This document shows positions 1 to 12,740 of a stretch of 64,000 nt of DNA, piece by piece. The notes under the pieces are model-generated. The model made no database searches, was not told where the DNA came from, and saw only the letters and a program-made list of their open reading frames with translations. Both the position numbers and the translations under genes were made by a program. Location of the stretch: assembly GCA_038030265.1 (NCBI GenBank), contig CM075939.1, positions 8,041,253 through 8,105,252 on the forward strand. The letters are read 5' to 3'. Source of the DNA: Corythucha ciliata (Eukaryota > Arthropoda > Insecta > Hemiptera > Tingidae). How positions within the stretch are numbered: the first letter of the stretch is position 1; each line of letters begins with the position of its first letter.

Positions 1-605
1 TCTTCAAATAGCTCTCCTTGCCTACCGTTCTTCACCTCAAGTCCAATAGAATTCACCGTCGGAACTTTTGATGGGTCGCAGGATGCGGGGCACACTACCG
101 ATTGGTCCAGAGTCGTTAGTGCCTCAATGGCCAGATTTGGAAAAATACAGAGTGATCCATGATAAGAAAGTTGCAAATCAAAAGATCTGGTTTGACAAAC
201 GACATGCTTCCCGCCCCTTGAGACCGCTGAAGGACGGTGAAGAAGTTTTCATTAAAAATAAATTCGGTACCATAAATTCAAAAAGCAGACGCTCCACGAC
301 GTTATCAGGTTGAAACTGACAGTGGAATAATTCATAGAAATAGATTTCATTTAATTCCTTCTGGGCCAAAACTTTCATTCAAAATTGATTCGAATCAGGA
401 TGCTCAAAGAACAAAGGAATGGATGAAAAGACGCTCCTTTGATGAATTTCAGAATCAGCTGCTATCCGTCCCACAAGATAACCAAGCGAAGAAAGATACT
501 GTTGAAACCCCGACATTCCCCCGTCAAAATTATCACAATTCGACGTTACTCTTTAGAACTTTTCAAGAAGAGGAAATGTGTTGGAATCAAGCTTACATCA
601 CATGA
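1..605 (+). pseudogene. Ty3/gypsy retrotransposon integrase, C-terminal remnant
   Basis: The forward frame beginning at base 2 reads like the end of a gypsy-type integrase core (short motifs LLAYRSSP and LLMGRRMRGTLP), followed by a basic linker. It is broken by an in-frame stop at 47-49. A frameshift near 280-300 moves the reading into the next frame, where the chromodomain-like tail typical of gypsy integrases (YQVETDSG, then RNRFH) is seen, ending at 605. In an active element this protein would insert the cDNA into host DNA. The catalytic DDE part lies left of the window or is missing. No LTR or polypurine tract could be recognised downstream. I read it as a dead copy; the family assignment is from motifs only. 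Confidence 0.75.
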
Positions 606-2894
606 GTTTTGTTTACTTTATTAAACATTTATTATAGTTGGAAAAATAAATTAACTATTTTAGTTTAATGTTAAGAACACGCGTTTAAACAAATTGAGAA
701 ATGCTTACTGGGCACCCCCCCCCCCACATAGCTCGTACCTGTGTCATTTTCTGAAAATAGCCTCCCGCGATCGTTCAAAATATTTCTCAAACTGCTCATA
801 GAATCTTAGAGCGTTTTTTTGTGTGTCTTTTTTCAATTTTCATCAGCGTCCTTGTAGTGCGTGTGACGTGCCCGCCCTATAGAGCTCCAAGTCATGGAGA
901 CGCTCGGGGAGATAAGCTATTAATAAAAAGTTGATTGGTGGGAGGGGGGGGTTTCCTCCCTGGCCATACCCCTCACATAACCCTGGTCCATTTTAAAAAT
1001 GTTCATTTTTAGTGAAAAAAAGTCAATCTGAGGTAACCCGGTAAATACGCAGTGATTTTGCTCTATTTCAGCATTTTGCAACTGTCTAAAAAGCGATAAA
1101 TATCACAGAATTAGGTTATGAAGGCCAAAGGGCGTTAGAAAGGGCCAGCCGCGGTCCTATAATGCGATTATTGTTTCGAGTGTCATAACTATACGAAATA
1201 TCGGTTTTAGGGACGGTCTCAAGGGAACCTGAGGTAAATTAAGCCTAAATGGCAGCTTGTATAAAGGTCGAACAAATTAGATTTATTAAAAAGTTTTCAA
1301 CAGAAAGGTTTTAATTGCAACTTTGCGGGGGAATGAATTGCATCTGCGTCGGGCCGGGGGGGATTCACTTTTATTTCTATTTATTTTATGTTTTAAGGAT
1401 AAATTAAATACGACGGGCTAATTCCATTAGCAGTCCAGTGAAAGACATTTCTTTTGACGGGTGATTTTTTCGTCTGATACGTTTGAACGCTGCGTCCGGC
1501 GAAAAAAAAAAAAAAAAAAATCCCGAGGAACCATTCGGCAGACTTCAATTAAAAGCGAAGGGAGTAAAAAAAAAAAACAACGCAAAAAACGCTTTTTACG
1601 GAGAAGAACATAAATTGAATTATTCGGGTTGACTTTTGACGTTGTAACGTTGTAACGACAGTGACTTCAGCTATGCCCCCTCCCCCCTTCAACGCATCGC
1701 TAATCGACGTTCTGTAACGTATAAATGTGCGTATTCCGACGTAGGACGTCATTTTCAATGAAGCAAATTTCTCTGCGTAGAGCGCAAAGTTTTTAGAGAA
1801 ACGATGTGACGGCGCGAAATGGAGTGTGAGTGTGTGCGAGTGGTCGGGTGGTTGGGTGTGGTGAGGGGGGGGGGAGAACGAAAATCTCGGGCCACAAATT
1901 TTCGTCGAGCGTAAATAATCAATGGCAAATGTTCCGAATGGTGAGGGTAGCGAGGTGGAGTTGTGTAATGGGGTGAAGGGGTGAGAGAGATAGAGTGAGT
2001 GAGACTGAGTGAGAGAGTAATTTCTTTCACTATTGTTTCCAATTCAAGGGTGGTTGTTTAGGACGATGGTTGGTATGGGTGGGGGGAGGGGGCAAATAGC
2101 GTCTTCCAACGTTCAAATATTCATTCACTAGTCTGAATCATCCCTTTCCTTATGGAGCTCAGCTTGCGTCTCCCCCCCCTCCCACAAACACCATTACATT
2201 AAACATTTAAGGTAGGTAGTTAGAGAGGATTTAGGGGGGAGCGTGTCACGCCCCTTTCTTTTCTGACATCTTCAGGCAATTTACTTTGTGTGAAGGGGGG
2301 GAGAGGATTGTTTTGGCGAGGTACGAAATAAAGTTGCGTTAACTGCGATAATTTAATCTTTTATTGCAGTGATTGCAGTAATTAAACATTGAAATCAGCC
2401 GAGAAAAAACCAGTACAAGCCCTCAAGAATCTGTGCAGAAGTCATCCGCAAGCTTTCCTCAGACAGTTTTGATTTATTAGGAGCATATTCTTCGGCTGGG
2501 GATATTTTCAGACGCACCATTGCCTTTTTGCAGTCTTACATTCGGGATCCGGAACTGAAAATCGTCAATTCTTGGTCAACGGATACGGAATTTGCCCCGA
2601 GACGGTCACTATCCGTTGAATACTAAAAGTCACTGTTGGAAAATTGGCACTCGTAGCCTTGTCTCCCAGAAAGTGCTACTTTGCAGCTAAACTTAAAATT
2701 TTGGTCCCCTTAGAGGTAAATTTGACGTGATTCAGCCCGTCAAACTGGACCCTTCCAATGATCGAGACGAATCACAGGCCCGTAAACTGCCGAGTTGCAG
2801 TCTTCACAAGCTCGTAGCCAGCTCTCGGTCTTGGGAAAGCGGACAGAAACTGCGCATTTCCCCATTCCCCTCCCACCTTTCAACTCAGATCAAG
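606..2894. other. No gene recognised
   Basis: Noncoding DNA with several homopolymer runs (C12 near 714, G runs near 940, 1350, 1865 and 2080, an A run near 1502-1520). The open frames are short, low in complexity and without recognisable motifs. Nothing functional could be supported. Confidence 0.6.
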
Positions 2895-3965
2895 AACTCG
2901 TAAAATTTTCTATTATAAAAAAAGCAAAAGCTCGCTGAATTGAGATTTTAACGAAGACAAATTCACGAAGTTGGGGGTTGTGCTCGGCCAAAACTCACGA
3001 AATTGACGGTTTTAAGCGAACAAACCCCGGTGAAAATGGTTTTATTAATGTATGCATATAGCGAGCTGAACCCGCAGGAAATTGGTGTTTTAATGAGCCG
3101 GATTCGCAAAAAATGGTTTATATGTGCGCGAAATGCACGTAATTATAACATTTTTGAAAGAGGCAATTCCACGAAACTGGATTCTGCTAGTGAGCCCATA
3201 AAATTGGGGTTTTGACGAGCTCGCGAAAATGTTGTGAGCAAGCGATAAAACCCCACAAAATATTGCGTTTTGGTGAGCAAAATCCGCGAAATTTATTCTT
3301 GAGAAAACTTCACAAAAAAAGCAACAAAATGATTTTTGTTGCTATCAGACAAATTTTTGCAGGGTGCCAAAATTCAGAGCCCGTTTTAGCATATTTTGCG
3401 CACTGAAATCCCATTTTAGCTTGTTTGGCTTACTAAAAAACCAATTTCGTGGATTTTGCACCCTAAAAAACTATTTTCGCTATTCTTGCTCACAAAGAAA
3501 GCAATTCCTAGATTTTGCTCACATAATAATTACCAATTTTTCAGATTTATTAGGGCTAAAACCAGTTCCGCGGATTTGGTACATTAACAAATTCTTTTTG
3601 AGGCGTATGGATCACTAAAAACCTACTTTTGCGAGTTCCACTCGCTGAAGAACCATTTGGCGGCTCTAGAACCATTTTCGTGGCTGGAGAACCAATTTTG
3701 TGGTGAAGTTTCATTCAAGAACAATTTTATATTATTTTTGCACACCGAAAAGCCAACTAATATGCCAATTTTGCACACCAAAAAGCCAACAAATCACACA
3801 GAACAAGTCACTAAATCCGTTATTTGGTTAAAAACTGATTATTTTTGCCACTTAAACTGGCCATTCGACTCTAAAAACGCTCAATTACGGCCAAAAATGT
3901 GTCAATTTAGCCGAAGAATCGAACTTTTAAATCGAAAACGAGTAGGAATCAGCTTAAAAACATGA
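2895..3965. repeat. Degenerate ~30-bp tandem array (family E)
   Basis: The stretch repeats a loose unit of about 28-32 bp built around CCAATTTCGTGGATTTTG, followed by a CTCAC/CACCCTAAAAA-type spacer. Good examples are at 3420-3520. Copies are strongly diverged and the spacing varies. Open frames across it are chance products of the repeat. The core AATTTCG resembles the other arrays in this window. Confidence 0.6.
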
Positions 3966-3984
3966 TTATGCAGATTGTCACCTT

Positions 3985-4375
3985 TCACTTCCCATAATTT
4001 TGAGTGTGACTAGCCCTGGGGGGGGGGGGCAAGCCCACAGCAAGAATAAAGGCCCCAAAGGTTGCAATTTCGTGGAAATTAATACCCGAAACTCGCAATT
4101 TGTTGCCTCGGGTTCAACGTTCATTAAAAATATGCCGCCGCCCCCCCCTTCCAACTTTTGCTACATTAAGAGTCGAAACTCTCTATTTCAAGGATGTCCA
4201 GTCCAGATTTCGTGGATATTTACTTTCAAAATGTTGCAATGTCATTCGTCAGACGTTGGGCACTGACAGTGCCGACTAGCCCCCGTGTGAAGGAGTGAGG
4301 GGGGGGGGACCGAGCCCACAGAAAAAGGACTCGGAAAGGTTGAAATTTTGTGGAAGATAGGACCCAAAACCGATA
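3985..4375. repeat. Two G-run modules with GCCCACAG motif
   Basis: Two related segments (about 3995-4090 and 4267-4365) each run: GACTAGCCC, then a G10-G12 run, then GCCCACAG, AAAGG and a TTGNAATTT core. Between them at 4259-4273 lies the perfect odd palindrome GGCACTGACAGTGCC, which looks like two CAGTG-type element ends meeting head to head. They probably mark borders of array-bearing elements, but no target duplication was found. Confidence 0.4.
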
Positions 4376-6490
4376 GGGCGAACCACTATATCCGACTGGA
4401 GTGACGCCCTGTGCGGTGACGTATTGACCGGTAGAAAATGTGTCAAAATTGGGACTTTCGTCTCTCCAAGTCATCATTTTTTTGCCTTCTCTACTCGGAT
4501 GAAATCCAATAGTACACAAGACGAGAAAGAATACTTTTATCCATTCGGATAGACTACATTAGAGTGTTTGCGGGGAAGAGTTTGCGAAGGGATTTGCTTT
4601 ATCAGTGAAATAATGGAAGCAAGGAAAAGGGATCTGCGGTCGTCAGTCTATCATTGTCTTTTTTTTTTCTTCTTTTTCTTTTCTTTCAGAGTCTTCCTTG
4701 ATTATTTTCGTTTCGCCCAGTAAACCCCTAGCATTTCATTTTAGAACAGTCAACCCGATCTTCGATATTAGTCGAAAGCTTTTTAATTTTTGTTTCAAAA
4801 AGCCCGGAGCATTCCCCTCCCTCCCAACCCTCACATTGTCATCCTCCTTTGAATTAATCAAGCGAAGAAATTTTCATCAAGATTGTTGTCGCGTTATTTA
4901 AAACGTAGCCTAGAAAAGAAAGGATTTAAGAAAGAAGGTATGAGTAGGGGAAGAGGGACAGATGGAAGGAATATTCACGCCATCATTTTTTTACGTCATT
5001 ACCACTTCCCCCCACCTAAACTAACATTTTTATTTTCAATAAACAATAATTGCTGGGGAAAAAAAAAAGACTTCGTGGCGACCGAACCACTTTTTAAAAG
5101 CTTTCGTTAAACCCTAGCACTCCCGCTCCCCTCTCCATCACCCACAACAAATTCCACTTTAACAAAATTGCCGGGCAGCTGATAGCTTCGCACATAAAAC
5201 TGAGGCTACAAATTAAAGTACCGGGACTGGGTAATGTAACGGGACTTGGTTAGGGTGGAGGGGGAGAAGAGCTTTGTCCGATGAGTCCGTGTATATAGAG
5301 AGAGGGGTTTGTTTGGTGTGAAACAAGGGGGTAAAGAAGGAGGGTGAGTCGATGTAATTTAGGAGTTTGTCCTCACACCCTTTATTTTTTTATTTATGGG
5401 CTGCGATGAGGCAGTTAAGCTGTTGAGACTTTTAACCCTCCCCCTCCCAATGGCCACCGACACCGTCTTATTTGCTGTAAAAATTAAAATGATTGCTACA
5501 GTTTGTGGGAGCGACGATTTCAAGATTGTTCACTCCAAACTTGAGAAACAAGAATAAAAAATAAATTCATAATGGTCAGAACCCGCCCCCCCCCACCTCA
5601 CCGTTACACATGCTAAAAATATTATTCCAATCTTTTTGTCCCCCCCCACCCCACCATTTTACTCACCCTGTCCAGACCTGGCAGCCATTGACCAGAAAAC
5701 ACAATAATAAAGCGGATACGTAACGTCACTCTGAGCCCATTTCTCAAAAACCGTGACATGACAACTCCCGAGACCATCATTTTTCTCTTCTCTCCCACCC
5801 CTCCATAGTAAACGTCGGTTGAGAGACATTGGTGGTGTGTGAAGGGGTAGGGAGGGTCGAGGAAAGAGAAAAATACAAAGAATCGTGAAATGGCGTGGAA
5901 TGCCCGGGGGGGGGGGGGTTGCAGGGGTCTCGAGAATGGTGGAAAAGATTGGTTGGGAAGATCCAGTTATTACGTCCTTGTTTTGGCTGGTGAGGGAGAT
6001 GGGGAAGGGGGTTGGATAGGTGGAAAAACACCTCTTCGACAAGCAATAGTAAGCGAGAATGATCTCTCATGCTTCCTTCCAACAAGAAACACTTTCAGAA
6101 AACAGTAAGATTTCTTTCATAATGGAACAAAATATCACTTTTACGCTTCTTCGGGAACACAAAGCGATCAAAATCAAAAATAACACCAAATTAATATTTA
6201 AAAAGTTCTATCGGAATATTTTTTGTTAATAAAAAAAATAGTTATCGCTCCCTCCACTCTGAAAAGCTTTGCTTCCGAAGCTTCTCCAATATAAATATTT
6301 GACGAGGATGCACATGAAGATTCATGGGAGGCTTGGGTGTGTGTGAAGAGGTGGAAAGAGGGACGCCAAGGAGGGCCTGGTTGAAGGAGAATATTCATGC
6401 TATATTTTTCTTTTCCTTACTCTAAGGATGAAATAGTTTTCTCTGTAAATATTTGTCAATTTCCCTTACGGTTAAGAGATTTTCCCTCCT
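4376..6490. other. No gene recognised
   Basis: Noncoding DNA with many short C- and G-runs. A long pyrimidine tract followed by CAG at about 4657-4690 looks like a splice acceptor. The frames behind it either stop soon or encode nothing recognisable, so I do not call an exon. Confidence 0.55.
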
Positions 6491-6559
6491 AACCGCGTTG
6501 GTGAGGGGGAATTATTTCCCCCCAACGATTGAGGGTCGAGGGTTTCCAAGGGGCCCGAG

Positions 6560-8220
6560 GCTGAAAACGAGAAAAAGCGCTAATGTATGGTGGAAAGTGA
6601 AAAAACCTGCCAGGGCGCTGAAATAGAAGAAAACGTAAGTCGAAAAAAGAGAATAATCTCTGATAAATTAGCGCCCTTGGGAAAAGGCGCAAAGTTGCTG
6701 CTAAAATTGAAAACGCTAAATCGGGATTAAAATGAAAACACGCTAATTCACTGATAAAATTGAGCATAAACGCAGATTCCAGTAGAGGTAAATTTGGGGT
6801 AAAATTCAGGAAAAAACGCCTAATGTATTGCTCTTAGGCCAAGTCCCCGCCTGAAAAAGAAAAAGCGTAAATTCAAGGCTTAAAAGTGAATAAATTAGCC
6901 GCTAAAATCGAGAAAAACGCTAATTCAGGGCAAAAATTGATAATTCGCAGCTAAAATTGAGAAAACCGATGAATCGCGCGAGTGAAATATAGAAAAACCG
7001 TCAAAATCACAGTTTCAGGAGGCAATTTTGCCTAAAATTGTGTACAAAATCACTAATTCACTGCTGAAATGGAGAAAAACGGTTATTAGCGGCTGGAAAA
7101 AACCGTATCTAGTACGCGGTTTCTGGGAACAAATTTGACTAAAATCGAGATAAAGCGCTACCTAATTCATGACTAAATGTGAAAAAAAAACTGCTAATGG
7201 AACGCAGAAATAGAGAAAAACGCAAATTCACAGCTAAAAAACGAGGAAAAGCTTTAATAAATTAGCGGCCACATGGAACGGTGGTAATTAAAAAAACCTA
7301 TATGGCGGTTACAATTGAAAAAAACGTTGATTCGCGGACAAAATTGAGAATAAATAGCAGATTCCGGATTATAGAGGGCAATAATTTGCGGTAAAATCGC
7401 AACAAAAAACGCTAATGTCTTACTCGAAGGTCAAATCCCCGCATAATAGACACAATAGACATGAAGAAAATCAAACGCGAATCCGTAGTTTTTGAAAGAT
7501 TCGAGGCTCAAACTGAAAACATGTGCTAAATAGTCCATACCGGAAAGTAAAAAAAAAAATTGCTTATGCGGGGCTAAAATCTAAAAAAACACGCGACCAA
7601 AATTGAAAAAAAAATCACTTATTAGCGTGGCTAATTCGCTTTTATAAAAATGGAAACATGGCCAATCTGCAGCAGAAAAACGAGGAAAACGCCAGTTCGT
7701 GGCTAAAATGCAAGAAATTGACTTAGGTAAGCGGTAGAAACGCTCCTGCGTGGCTAAAATTGACAAAAAAGCGCGTTGAAAATTGGAAATTAAAAAAACG
7801 CTGCGTTCGAGGCTATAACTAAACAAAAAACGTTAATTAATAGCAAAAATTGAAGGAAAAAAAAGTCAATGTGAGTTGAAATGTAAAAAAAAAAAAAAAA
7901 AAAAAAAAAACATCTAATCTTGAAAAATGAACTAATCAGCCCGGCAAAAAAATGAAGAAAAAACTCTAGTTTTCAGTTGAAAATTGGGAAAAAGTGCAAT
8001 TCCCTGCTAAGAATGGAAACAATGGCTAATTTGCTGCTAAAATTGAGAAAAAGCGCTAATTCGCAGCTGAAATTGAGGAAAATCACAAACTCGCGGATAA
8101 AATGTCAAAATTGCTAATTTAATTACGCGCCTTTTCGCCTTCAACACTGATTCGCGGCTAGAACTGAGAAGAAGCGCTAATCTATTGCTAAAAGTAAAAC
8201 AAAATTGATAATGTGGTGCT
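6560..8220. repeat. Degenerate tandem array, family A (left part)
   Basis: Many diverged copies of a unit of about 29-33 bp with core TTCGCGGCTAAAATTGAG followed by AAAAACGCTAA. Clear copies are at 8020-8090. A long A run at 7884-7911 and variable spacing show decay. No coding content. The array resumes at 12741 on the other side of the Jockey-like element, so the retroelement inserted into a pre-existing array. Confidence 0.8.
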
Positions 8221-8439
8221 TATTGTTTCTTTCAGCAACTTTATTGTTTATGTAAACATTATATTGGGCTCTTATATTTATTATAGTAGGCTTAGCCTAA
8301 TTCACCGGAGACGTGAGTGTAGGGAGCAGCCCATCGGCTGTCCTACTTAATTTGTTGTCTGATACATTTAATATCACAGTCTAGGTTCGAATCACAGATA
8401 AATATCAGTCTTTATTATCACAGATTTGCACAGTGCAGC

Positions 8440-11430
8440 TTATACGTCCCGATTCTCATTTAGGAAATCCTGAGGGAGCTTGCGTTTCAGCCGCCGTTGA
8501 TGCCGTGGTGGAGGTACTCTGGCTGCGAGGTCCGCGAGGAGACGATTGGGGTGACTAACCATCGAAGTGTAGAGTCTGGTGTATGCTGACTTCAGAACAC
8601 TGGCTAGTGGCTACGTACGGGATGTCAAGGTCGGCGTGTAATGTCTCGAGTTCCGAACATACCAGTTGGGCGTCCGAGATTAATCTTAGGACCCGGTTCT
8701 GAGTAACCTGGATTCGTTTGATGTGCGAGTTCGCCGCAGATCCCCATAGGCCACAGCTATACATCCATATAGGACGAATCAAACTCATATAGAGGATTCG
8801 TTTCGTCGATAAGCTAATGGGGGATTGCTTGCCAAGTAGGCTTTTCAGCTGGCGAATCCGATGCCTGATCCTGGTGACGAGGTGGTCTATGTGACATTTC
8901 CACGTGAGTTTTTGGTCCATTACCAGTCCCAAATAACGGATGGATGGTTTATCCGGTATTTCGGTGTCATTTAGGTGGACTGCCGCTGTGGTACGTTGCC
9001 TTCCAAGGGTAAAGTTTGCTACGGCCGATTTTTGCGGGTTTATTAGTATACCCTCCATTACTGACACCATTCGTCCACTTGCTGTAAAAATAAGTTGGTA
9101 ATTTGTTCAGCTTCAAGTTGGTCATTATTCGAAGCAAGGACAGCAACGTCGTCCGCAAAGTGAGCCAGAGTAAGGCCATTGTTACTTAGAAAGTCACTAG
9201 TATACATAAGGTACAAAAGTGGTCCCAAAATGCTTCCCTGAGGAACCCCCGCTAGAATCGCAGCTGCTGATGAGATTGCCCCTCGATAGCTGACAGCAAA
9301 GGTTCGTCCAGTAAGGTACGACAGGAGCAATCGATAATAAGTATCGGGTAAATGTGGCTTTGCCTTCGATAGCAGACCAGGATGCCAAACCTTGTCGAAC
9401 GCCTTTTCCGTATCAAGAAATGTGCCTAGACACATATTTTTCTCTTCGTAAGCCTCAGTAATTGTTTCCATAACTCTGTGGAGTTGCTGGGGACAGGAAT
9501 GGCTCGACCGAATGCCGAACTGCGTGGCAGGGATGAGGTCTTTAAGGTGGTCCAGGATGGTTGGATAGAGAAGCCTTTCTAGAATTTTCGAGGGGAGGGG
9601 AAGGAGGCTTATGGGTCTGTAACTGCAAGGCTCGGTCCTTGGTTTGTTTGGCTTCTTGATCATAACGATTCGAGCATGCTTCCACGCCGCGGGAATGTGG
9701 CAAGTTCTGAGGATGGCATTATAAATCTGCGTTAGGAAAACCAGGCTCTTTTGTGGGAGGAGTTTGAGTAGGGGTGTAAGGGTGCACCTCGATGGTGTAA
9801 TGGATACAATGCTGGCTTCACAACCCAGCGGGCCTGGGTTCGAATCCAGCCATTGCCCATTACACAATAAGGCTGCGGCGAGCTCTGACACGGCACACCC
9901 GACTTCGTGTGGGCGTTCCCGGCGATGTGCGTTCAACAAACCGCGCACCGACCGAAACGCCCGCGTAGTACGGGTGTGAAGTGCACAGTTAGATCTGGGT
10001 ATGGCGTAGGAGCCCCAGTGAGGCTTAGGCGCCTGCCGGGTTCAAAGCCCGGCGCCCCCGACAAAAAAAAAAAAAAAAGGGGGTTGGGTGATGCCGTCTT
10101 GTCCTGGCGCTTTCTTTGTTGGAGACCGATTGATTGTATTTTTAACCTGTGCTAGAGTGAAAAATCCTGTGAACGGGGTGATTTCTAGGGGGATATCCAG
10201 TTGGTCCAATATGAGTTGAGAGAATTCCGGATCCAAGTCCCGATTAGGCTGGAATTGGTCTGAGAGCATATTTTTAAAAATATTGCACTTCTCATGTAGG
10301 GTGGTACGCCAAACTGATCCCATTTTCAAAGGAGGTATGTCGGAGTTGTCTCGAGTGAGTTTTTTAGTGTGTTTCCACAAAGATCCGTCGTTGGCGTGAA
10401 GTGACGTGAGACTTTGGCACATGGCAGCGTCTCTTTCCTGTTTGATAGCTCTCTTAAGTTCACGAGTGGCTCGATTATAATCCGTTTTGTGAGATGGATG
10501 GCGGGTAGTCTCCCATTGTGCACGGCAGGCTTTTTTTGCCGGGCGATTAGAGGACTTAAAGTAGGAAGTCTTTTGTGGCTTGTTTTTGGTGGAGTGTGGG
10601 CTGCACTGGCGGCAGCTTGGACATTTCTTGTGAAGGTGGCAACGGCGATATCAATATCGGTGGGGGTCTTGAGGTTTACCTTCAGGTTGGTAAGTTGTTC
10701 CATGACAACCCTGTACTGATTACAGTTAAAGGGGTGCTTTATCAGGCCCGCCGCATTTATGGGGGTAGTCAGCACCTGACCATTGAGGGTGACCAACACT
10801 GGGAAGTGATCCGAGCTAAGTTCGTGTATGACGCGTACATCAGAAATTTTCCCGAAAACCTGCTTTCCCAAGAAGAAATCTAGAATATCGGGTGTTGTAC
10901 CAGAGTCAGGGTAATGCGTTGGCTCCAGTGGAAAAAATACCTCAAGATTGAACTGATTGACAATGTCGTGAAGCAACCTCCCTCGGGGGTTTGCGATTTG
11001 GGAACCCCAACGAGGGTGCTTGCTGTTGAAGTCCCCCCCCCCAAGAAGGAATGGTGAACGTGTCACGTCTAGTAAGCTCATAAAGTCCGCGGGGCACAGT
11101 CTGTATTTTGGCGCGGAGTAGAATGATCCTATTTCAATCGTGGCCGTCGATAGTCGAATTTGTATTCTGATGACTTGGAATTCTTCTTCTTGCACTATGG
11201 GTAGCTCGTCAAAGTTGACGCCGTGCTTGATAATGATAGCAGATCCACCTTGACTTGTAACCAGGGATAGAGAAGACGCTTTGAGCTGAAAGTTTGGTTT
11301 CAGTCAACAGCATGATGTCAATTTTATATTGCCGGAGGAATATATCAAGTTCGTAGTATTTACTCCGCGCACCGCGGCAATTCCAAGTGCAAATGGTTAC
11401 CTGGTCTACCCTTGGATGGGGGTTAGTCAT
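8440..11430 (-). pseudogene. Jockey-like ORF2: endonuclease and reverse transcriptase
   Basis: Reading order on the minus strand: endonuclease start (TWNCRGARSKYYE, LLTETKL) at 11430-11270; a frameshift; endonuclease body (GGGDFNSKHPRWGS, SSDHFPV) from 11195; RT fingers ending at APGQDGIT near 10095; a SINE; then RT proper (YRPISLLPLPSKILERLLY, DTEKAFDKVWH, GVPQGSILGPLLY, catalytic FADDVAVL) at about 9780-9060; then the thumb and C-terminal region (KLTWKCHIDHL) to 8555, with a last frame change before the stop at 8440. It would nick target DNA and copy element RNA. The FADD motif is intact, but frameshifts and the insertion make it inactive. Confidence 0.85.
9781..10076 (+). mobile_element. 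tRNA-derived SINE inserted in Jockey-like ORF2
   Basis: The head carries a pol III box A (TGGTGTAATGG, near 9793) and a perfect box B (GGTTCGAATCC, near 9838). The anticodon-position triplet CAC would be valine-like, but the acceptor stem does not pair. A second tRNA-like half ends the element, with a box B-like GGTTCAAAGCCC near 10039, followed by an A16 tail at 10062-10077. It splits the RT frame between the APGQDGIT motif and the next RT segment, antisense to the host element. The exact target duplication could not be settled because the flanks are C-rich. Confidence 0.8.
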
Positions 11431-12514
11431 GCTTTCTAATGAGCGTGGGAATTACTTGAGCTAACATGGTGATGAGAGGAGTGAGTAAGGAGATAAGTTG
11501 GTCAACTTTGGCTAATAAAGAATCTGACGCAGGAGGAGATTGTGGATGTAATACACTGGCGTAGGATTTTCCTGGCTGTATGCAATTTTTTGGGTCAGAC
11601 AGTGGTTGAGGGATGAGTGGGGCGGTCTTTCTTGTTTGGTTCACTGTATTGATAGCGTTGACTTTCAAAGTGTGCATCGTTCTGTTGAGGGATCCTTGCA
11701 AATATTGGACACCCTTTATAGCTCGCAGTATGTGGTCCTTTACAATTGACGCAGACTGGAGGTGTCTCAGGCGGTTTATTGCAGTTTTCTGTGGAGTGGT
11801 TCCCTTCACACTTGACACAGCGAGGTGCCTGGTTACAGTAATTTTTTTGTGCCCAAAGTTTTGGCATTTGAGGCACTGAGCCACAGATCGCCTGGGTCTT
11901 GGAGGTTCAACCTTAACTTTGGCGTGGTAGAGAGAGGTCAGTTCGAATATTTTTGGATTTACTGGGTTGGGCTTCAAGTCTAGGAAGAAAAGAGGTAGAG
12001 GATTTTTGTTTACGGGATGATAAATTGGTACCATTTGGGCGGGGTCGAATCTGAGCGTTCGGAGCTCGTTCATCATTTCTACCGTGTCACACGAAGAGTG
12101 GAGTCCTATTATAACGACTCTAAAATTTCTTTCACCTCGTGCCTGGAAGGAGTGTAATTCAGCTTTGTTTTGCTGTAAATATGAAACGACCTTCCTGTAG
12201 TCATCAGCAGTATCGAGAGAGAGTTTAACTTTCCCATTGGTGGTTATGTGTTTTAATTTACTGATTCCCGATTCCTTAAAGTTTTTAAGGACATTCATAT
12301 CGCTCACATTAGTTATATAGATGGGCGGTGGTGCGGGGATTTTTTCTACTCTAGTTTCATCCATAGGTGTTGAGTGCCTTTCCTCGTCTTCGCCGAGGGG
12401 GGAAAATCTGTTTTGCGTGAAGAAAGGCGATGTAACCGCAGGTTCGTGAAGTTTTCTTTTTGTTTTTAGAGGATGTATCTCCACTCGCATCTTTTTCGGT
12501 ATCCCCCATGACAA
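11423..12514 (-). pseudogene. Jockey-like ORF1 (gag-like nucleic-acid-binding protein)
   Basis: The frame of 363 codons starts at 12514. Residues ~125-215 (FRVVIIGLHSSCD to VKVEPPRP) fit the PRE_C2HC region found upstream of zinc fingers in Jockey-type ORF1 proteins. The first knuckle begins at QCLKCQNFGH. The reading then leaves frame near 11845. The remaining knuckles (RCVKCEGNH, VCVNCKGPHTASYKGC) lie in the alternative frame at 11876-11595, and the first frame is correct again from about 11600 to the stop at 11423. Two compensating frameshifts therefore inactivate it. The protein would package element RNA. Confidence 0.8.
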
Positions 12515-12740
12515 GGGAGAGATTAGAAAATATGCCAGATGGGCAGAGTACGTTTAAAGATAATTTTTATGATTTAATACCGACACTAGCCAAAGGTGAG
12601 AAAACGGTTCTAAATAATTTCGGTTTACTCACTAAGCGAGATGTTGATACAAAGAAGGCTGGTGCCGAACGTGGTGCTAAAATGTAAAAGAACTTCGCAG
12701 TTCTCTAGTAATTCAAGTTGCTGACGCTATATGAAACCAT

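Larger units (their letters stand above)
8396..12690 (-). mobile_element. Jockey-like non-LTR retrotransposon, decayed
   Basis: A two-ORF element on the minus strand: a gag-like ORF1 with zinc knuckles and an ORF2 with apurinic-type endonuclease and reverse transcriptase. The two ORFs overlap by 8 nt at 11423-11430, as in Jockey-clade elements. An AATAAA signal lies at 8416-8411 after the ORF2 stop at 8440. Outer limits are approximate because I found no poly-A tail or target duplication. Frameshifts and a SINE insertion make it non-autonomous. Confidence 0.85.

Noticed and set aside
4657..4905. Exon after a strong pyrimidine tract and CAG
   Set aside because: One frame stops after 11 codons; the longest frame has no recognisable protein, and no donor site was convincing.
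5276..5330. Another CCGATGAGTCCGTG motif with a later GAAAC
   Set aside because: Same first-core mismatch, and no stem II can form between the two parts.
6527..6534. CGATTGAG as the left target duplication matching 13504-13511
   Set aside because: The octamer matches, but the sequence after it does not begin like the right-end TIR, and it falls inside the aligned border; likely chance.
9784..9862. A functional tRNA-Val gene
   Set aside because: The A and B boxes are good, but the acceptor stem does not pair and the anticodon stem has a mismatch. The tail and A run show it is a SINE head.
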